From: Mya arenaria
Lineage: Eukaryota > Mollusca > Bivalvia > Myida > Myidae
Length of the DNA stretch: 64,000 nucleotides
Assembly (NCBI RefSeq): GCF_026914265.1
Contig: NC_069131.1
Span: 6,657,001 to 6,721,000, forward strand
Direction of reading: 5' to 3'
This document shows, in pieces, positions 58,329-64,000 of this stretch. Under the pieces are notes generated by a model. That model did not search any database. It was not told where the DNA came from and saw only the letters and a program-made list of their open reading frames with translations. The number at the start of each line of letters is the position of its first letter. The first letter of the stretch is position 1. The position numbers and the translations under genes were made by a program.

Positions 58329-58603
58329 TTAAGATCGGTGCAAAAATGTTGGGCAACCAGTTATTAGTTTCGAGTTTTCATGATTTATTGGCAATATAAG
58401 CATAACAATAGCCTTCGGCCATGAAAAGAAAATAATTACATATCAAAGTAGATGTACACAAGATACAAAGGTTTTAACAATACCTAACACAATTTGATAT
58501 GACAAAAAATGTACTTAAAGGTATTAAACTAAGAAGCAACTGCATAAACGAAGACAGAACGCCAAAACATAGCAGTGTTTATGAATTTAGCCAAACATCT
58601 TAA

Positions 58604-58950
58604 AGCTGCACTCTCACGGATTGAACGTTTTGACAACTTTTTCATTTTTTGGTCTTGGAACAAGCAATTTTTTGCGTTAATATCTGCAAACCAGTAATAA
58701 AAGACCGCTGACAAAAGATCAAATCGCAGCTTTACATCTTTCCGTGCCAAAATTGATGTTTTATGCATTTTTCTTAAACCGTTAGTAACGCCATAAAACT
58801 TTAAATTGGAATGGAAATATGAAGATCTGCGATCTGATCTTTTGTCAGCAGTCTTTCATCACTGGTAAGCAGATATTTACGCAAACGAAATTAATTTCAA
58901 GACAAAAAATAAAAAAGTTGGAAAAACGGTAAATCTGTGAGATTGCAGCT
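58604..58950. mobile_element. TTAA-flanked MITE, copy 3
   Basis: Ends AGCTGCACTCTCACGGATTG and AAATCTGTGAGATTGCAGCT; left flank TTAA (58,600-58,603), right flank TTTA (one change). The interior is palindromic as in copy 1 (GTTTTATGCATTTTTCTTAA, CGTTAGTAACG). Confidence 0.8.
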
Positions 58951-60317
58951 TTTAAAATGATTATATTATTTAAGACATTATCTTTACAAATCTATTCAGT
59001 GCATCCCATGATCATAAAATATTCTATAAATGTAAACGTATGTCGAAGTAAAAAGGACAACATGGCAAAACGTTGTATTCTAATTCTAACATATTAGTAT
59101 TACATAGTTTGCAGTTACTATTTATAGTTGTAATATTATTTTATCTTCCAACCTCGATTTTCAGAGAGTGTGAACACAATCTGAGTCTGGATAATGCAAT
59201 TATGTATATATCATTTATATTAATGTCAAGATATTTCTTGGACCTATAATCCCTCTTAGATCGTTTTTGATATTCCTATTTCTTACTTATTGCGAATTAA
59301 TAGTACCAGACCAATGTTGTACAAACTGATCATATAGTCCTTCCCTTAAAGATACAAGGCAAGAGTTATCAACATTATTGCTTTACCAAACAGAGCTAAA
59401 TCCAAGAGAATCTAACACATTATTAACAGTTTTAGACCAGTTATCCTTGGCAATGCTATATGGAAAGGTAGCATCATTCATTTGTTCAATAAATATGTGA
59501 TTGCTAAGCAAGGTTGGGGAACTTTTTACTTTGCATGGAAATTGAAGAACTCTTATTTTACAAGAAAGCCAAACTGAATTTATTTTCCAGTTTTACACCA
59601 CTTATTAATTCTATTTGTAAATTATAATATCATGGCAATTATATTGGCCAATGGATCGGTTTTGTCGCCCTTGGATTTGCACAATAACACTTTGAGTCCA
59701 GGCTTCTGAATATAATCCATATTAAAATATAGAGTTAAAAATAGTAGCTAAATACGGTAAACTATAACATATTGCATCATGAAAACAATCTGCTAAATTT
59801 CCATTGTTATAATGTAATTAGATACGTTGGGTATGGCCCACACATTTTGTCATGCTTACTGGTATGATGGTAACCTTGCAAATAACTATGCTATACGCCT
59901 GCACTGACATATATACAGGGTCATATATAATTCGACCAGAATTGATGTAAAGGTCCCGTACTGGGTTTGGGGAACGTAGGTCGGGCGCTTGCACTCTCGC
60001 GATTCGTTTAAATGCTGGATGCGATTTAGTGCGTGTTCTACTTAATTCTCAAAGAAAATCAGAAAAAGCGATTATTAGTTTTAAACATACTTTTTATAAC
60101 TTCCATTTGTTTGAATATCATGTGCACGCCCGGGCGTATATTGCCTATATGGAGCAATGCCTGTGATATATGTTAAGCAATATTAAACACTAGCATTTTA
60201 TAATGAAAATCTATTTTATTCCCCCATATATATAGAGAGAGAACTGTCTTATACAAACTCAACGTCCACTTAAAGCGGACCTGATAATTACATTGAACGG
60301 AATGAAAAAGCTACAAC
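58951..60317. other. Intergenic, nothing recognised
   Basis: About 1.4 kb of AT-rich DNA with no supported gene or repeat. Confidence 0.5.
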
Positions 60318-60337
60318 TTGTACACACTTAACTACCG

Positions 60338-61105
60338 ACCCCATCAACCCCATCAACCACAACAACCCCATCAACCACAACAACCCCATCAACCACAACA
60401 ACCCCATCAACCCCATCAACCCCATCAATCACAACAACCCCATCACCCCATCAACCACAACAACCCCATCAACCACAACAACCCCATCAACCACAACAAC
60501 CCCATCAACCACAACAACCCCATCAACCACAACATCCCCATCAACCACAACATCCCCATCAACCACAACAACCCCATCAACCACAACATCCCCATCAACC
60601 ACAACAACCCCATCAACCCCATCAACCACAACATCCCCATCAACCACAACAACCCCATCAACCCCATCAACCACAACAACCCCATCAACCACAACATCCC
60701 CATCAACCCCAACAACCACAACAACCCCATCAACCACAACAACCCCATCAACCACAACATCCCCATCAACCACAACAACCCCATCAACCACAACAACCCC
60801 ATCAACCACAACAATCCCATCAACCCCATCAACCACAACAACCCCATCAACCACAACATCCCCATCAACCACAACAACCCCATCAACCACAACAACCCCA
60901 TCAACCACAACAACCCCATCAACCACAGCAACCCCATCAACCACAACATCCCCATCAACCACAACATCCCCATCAACCACAACATCCCCATCAACCACAA
61001 CAACCCCATCAACCACAACAACCCCATCAACCACAACATCCCCATCAACCACAACAACCCCATCAACCACAACATCTCCATCAACCACAACAACCACAAT
61101 AACAA
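60338..61105. repeat. 18-bp minisatellite (CCCCATCAACCACAACAA), about 43 copies
   Basis: Mostly 18-bp units with 9-bp shortened (CCCCATCAA) and T-for-A variants (CAACATCCCCATCAA). As 9 and 18 are divisible by 3, frames of 279 aa (N-P-I-N-H-N) on + and 286 and 231 aa on - stay open. One DNA strand is nearly free of G. Confidence 0.96.
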
Positions 61106-61264
61106 CAACGACATCAACAACGACATCAACAATAACAACGACCTTTATTTTGTTTAAATATCGCCATAACCAAGAACATATCACATCGTGGCTAACAGGA
61201 ACTGTTGGACCCGATTGTGATTGCATAAATATAATTTCTTGCCTAACTAGACATCTCAGGCAAA

Positions 61265-61345
61265 AACGCAAATGTATTTTGTAATTCATAAGGCCATTGC
61301 ATAATGTTGCAAAACAGGTTTATCCTGTTTCAGGGGAAAGAGTAT
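61265..61345 (+). other. Duplicated upstream block U, fourth copy
   Basis: ATGTTGCAAAACAGGTTT is identical to 8,153-8,170 of unit A and followed by CCTGTTTCAGG as in unit B (CTTGTTTCAGG). The preceding ACGCAAATGTATTTTG and the following ACAAACCAACC also resemble the other U blocks. No gene copy follows inside the window. Confidence 0.5.
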
Positions 61346-62522
61346 TAAAATTATTAAACACAAACCAACCATGACAAAGGGTGTTGGTGTACATTTTACG
61401 ATTGGCTTTATCGCACTGTACTTATAAACTTACAATGATACCCATAATGTAAGATGTTGAGTCAAAAAGCTTAGTCACAAAGATTGCAAAACGAAACCCA
61501 CTAGCATAAATATGTAATAGCATTAATGTAAAACAAGGCATGTATGTTAATGGCATACGCTTACTGTCATTTATGTTGAATTAATATACATGCAATAACA
61601 ATCCCATTTAAGCATAATGCTTTATGCATGCTCATAGTTTGACCTGCATGCTAAAACGTGCAATCTATAACAATGAAAAGCGTATGTTGCAATGTTCGCA
61701 TACATCGGAAATAAATATTAATCAGTATTATTAAGTCCTACACCGATAAGATGCTTGAGCAACGCATGTTTCAATTTCGTGCATGCAGTGTACATTTGAA
61801 AGCTTTCACAAGTCACTTGTCACAAAAAATAAGAATAACGCACGAAAGAATATAAATATAAATCAAGCCGGGAACCACTCATATACTTGGGGAGGGCCGT
61901 TTTCTAATGTTGTAAAAACTTGTGGCAATGACAAAGTAAAATATGTCATGCTTTTCATGTTACTTAGATTTATTTTTTGTCGTTTTTTTTTGCATGCATT
62001 GTCAAAAAGTGTACAAAAATGAAGCAATAAAATACGATTAAATAAAAAATACTCATATACTTCTACATTTTAACAACAGATGGTGCAACTGGAGGACAAT
62101 AGTTAAGAACCGATCCTGAAACGGTGTTGCAGTAAATTTCGCCTACGTAGAAACATCGCCTAATTATGAACTGTCTTTACTATGACCATGACGGGTAGCT
62201 CTGTGATGGAAACAGAGGAGCAAACTGTAGAGTTATTTTGTCACGTTGCAACAAAAATGAATATGCATTATTGATGCATTAATTGAAACGTGACGTTCTG
62301 CGTGGTACCTCGGATACCGATGATTTCGGACAGATATGGATATTTGAGTATTTTCGTGTTTGCTAAATTCTAATTAATTAAATGTATTAAGGTAAGCGAA
62401 TAAGTATTCTCGTTCTAAATATTTATATAGCCAATAGGCATATTTGATGAAACTTAAAGTTGAGGAAGTGAAAGAGTCATACTCATAGTGTTGAAAAGGT
62501 TTATTGTATTTGACTGGTCTCG
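61346..62522. other. Intergenic, nothing recognised
   Basis: No supported gene. A 79-aa ORF at 61,783-62,022 has no recognisable features. Confidence 0.45.
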
Positions 62523-62789
62523 TGACGTCATAATAATAAGTACGTTGAAACTTCAATAACCAATAAGCCTTCTGATCAAATTAAAATGACCGAACAGGAG
62601 GTGCGGGATATGGTAATTTTGAGACTGTTCGTGTTCATTTTGTTGTGTAATTTAGAAGAGTTTTGCGTGTTCAACACCGTGTCACATGGAAAGAGGGTTT
62701 GTTATTGGCCCCGGGTGACACCTATTCTTTTTATTACTGTTATAGAGGTTAACGTTGTTAACGAACTTCATCTAGATGTTTTCAGGTGT

Positions 62790-64000
62790 AGCCCTCAGGG
62801 GAGGGGGGTGGGGCAACATGGCCACATGTGGGGTTATACAATTCCATTATCAGTGAAGGCTCGTCGCGGGTGGAGTGGGGGAGCAACATGGCCACATGTG
62901 GGGTTTTTCACTACCATTATCAGTGAAGGCACGTCGCGGGTGGAGGGGGGGGGGGCAACATGGCCACATGTGGGGATTTACAATACCATTATTAGTGAAG
63001 GCACGTCGCGGGTGGAGGGGGAGCAACATAGCCACATGTGGGGTTTTACACTACCATTATCAGTGAAGGCACGTCGCAGGTGGAGGGGGGGGGGCAACAT
63101 GGCCAAATGTGGGGTTTTACACTACCATTATCAGTGAAGGCACGTCGCAGGTGGAGGGGGGTGGGGCAACATGGTCACATGTGGGGTTTTACAATACCAT
63201 TATCAGTGAAGGCACGTCGAGGGTGGAGGGGGGAGCAATTTGGCCACATGTTGGGTTTTACACTACCATTATCAGTGAAGGCACGTCGCGGGAGGACGGG
63301 GGGCACCATGGCCACATGTGGGGTTTTACACTACCATTATCAGTAAAGGCACGTCGCGGGTGGAGGGGGGTGGGGCAACATGGCCACATGTGGGGTTTTA
63401 CACTACCATTATTAGTGAAGGCACGTCGCGGGTGGAGGGGGTGCAATATGGCCACATGTGGGGTTTTACAATACCATTATCAGTGAAGGCACGTCGCGGG
63501 TGGAGGGGGGGGCAACATGGCCACATGTGGGGTTTTACACTACCATTATCAGTGAAGGCACGTCGCGGGTGGAGAGGGGGGAGGGCAACATGGTCAAATG
63601 TGGGGTTTTACACTTCCATTATCAGTGAAGGCACGTCGCGGGTGGAGGGGGGAGCAACATGGCCACATGTGGGGTTTTACACTTCCATTATCAGTGAAGG
63701 CACGTCGCGGATGAGGGGGCAACTTGGCCACATGTGGGGTTTTACACTACCATTATCAGTGAAGGCACGTCGCGGGTGGAGGGGGGAGCAACATGGACAC
63801 ATGTGGGGTTTTACACTTCCATTATCAGTGAAGGCACGTCGCGGGTGGAGGGGGGTGGGGCAACATGGTCAAATGTGGGGTTTTACACTTCCATTATCAG
63901 TGAAGGCACGTCGCGGTTGGAGGGGGGGGGGGCAACATGGCCACATGTGGGGTTTTACACTACCATTATCAGTGTAGGCACGTCGCGGGTGGAGGGGGGT
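62790..64000. repeat. About 70-bp G-rich minisatellite, at least 17 copies, running off the window
   Basis: Unit: CAACATGGCCACATGTGGGG, TTTTACACTACCATTATCAG, TGAAGGCACGTCGCGGGTGG, then a G-run of variable length (AGGGGGGTGGGG). Length variation comes almost only from the G-run, so the frame shifts between units and several overlapping ORFs result. Each unit carries the palindrome CCACATGTGG. Confidence 0.95.

Noticed and set aside
60318..61289. Asn/His/Pro-rich 279-aa ORF and Val/Asp-rich minus ORF
   Set aside because: Pure translation of the 9/18-bp array on both strands.
62586..63137. 183-aa ORF as a complete protein
   Set aside because: More than half is minisatellite whose frame changes with G-run length. 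Only the upstream promoter-like signals were kept as a finding.

Overview
The window is eukaryotic: coding sequence is split into short exons with GT-AG introns, the DNA is AT-rich, and minisatellites, microsatellites, MITEs, a SINE-like element and a decayed LINE fill most of the rest. The style (palindromic TTAA- and TTA-flanked MITEs, the LINE type, Cys-rich secreted proteins) is most consistent with a bivalve or another mollusc. Species cannot be told from the sequence. There are no bacterial-style operons.

The biology I can support is a tandem cluster of one small gene family, all on the + strand, here called A (exons 12,611-16,155, first exon not found), B (30,140-38,267) and C (44,616-56,861). 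A dead terminal-exon remnant, A', lies at 19,961-20,040. B and C have a coding first exon that is only the ATG, then an exon for a signal peptide, then phase 1-1 exons each encoding one roughly 40-47 residue module of about six cysteines (EB/EGF-like spacing), then a last exon for a short hydrophobic tail ending in K-K-I-F, K-K-I-V or R-K-L-F. Predicted lengths are about 383 aa (B), 210 aa (C) and 134 aa (A, if an ATG exon exists). The C-terminal tail suggests membrane-tethered products. Function is unknown.

The cluster arose by segmental tandem duplication. Each unit reads: upstream block U (8.1-8.45, 28.45-28.76, 42.79-42.96 and 61.27-61.35 kb), a minisatellite whose sequence differs between units, the promoter, the gene, then a 3' block with a conserved stem-loop and poly(A) signal. 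A further spacer block S recurs at 17.96, 19.25 and 39.08 kb. The fourth U block at 61.27 kb, followed by a new minisatellite running off the right edge, suggests another copy just past 64,000.

Layout: 1-4,600, 48-bp minisatellite; 4.6-8.1 kb, MITE-like element, opposed hairpin arrays, GT repeat; 8.1-11.1 kb, U block with 53-bp and 47-bp arrays; 11.3-16.6 kb, SINE-like element and gene A; 16.9-20.2 kb, inverted minisatellite arrays, spacer copies and the A' remnant; 20.2-28.4 kb, mostly unassigned; 28.4-38.8 kb, gene B unit; 39-43 kb, spacer and a TTAA MITE; 43.2-57.4 kb, gene C unit with very large intronic satellites; 57.5-59 kb, MITEs; 60.3-64 kb, 18-bp array, U block and a G-rich minisatellite.

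All homology statements are by eye, between parts of this window. No database search was possible.
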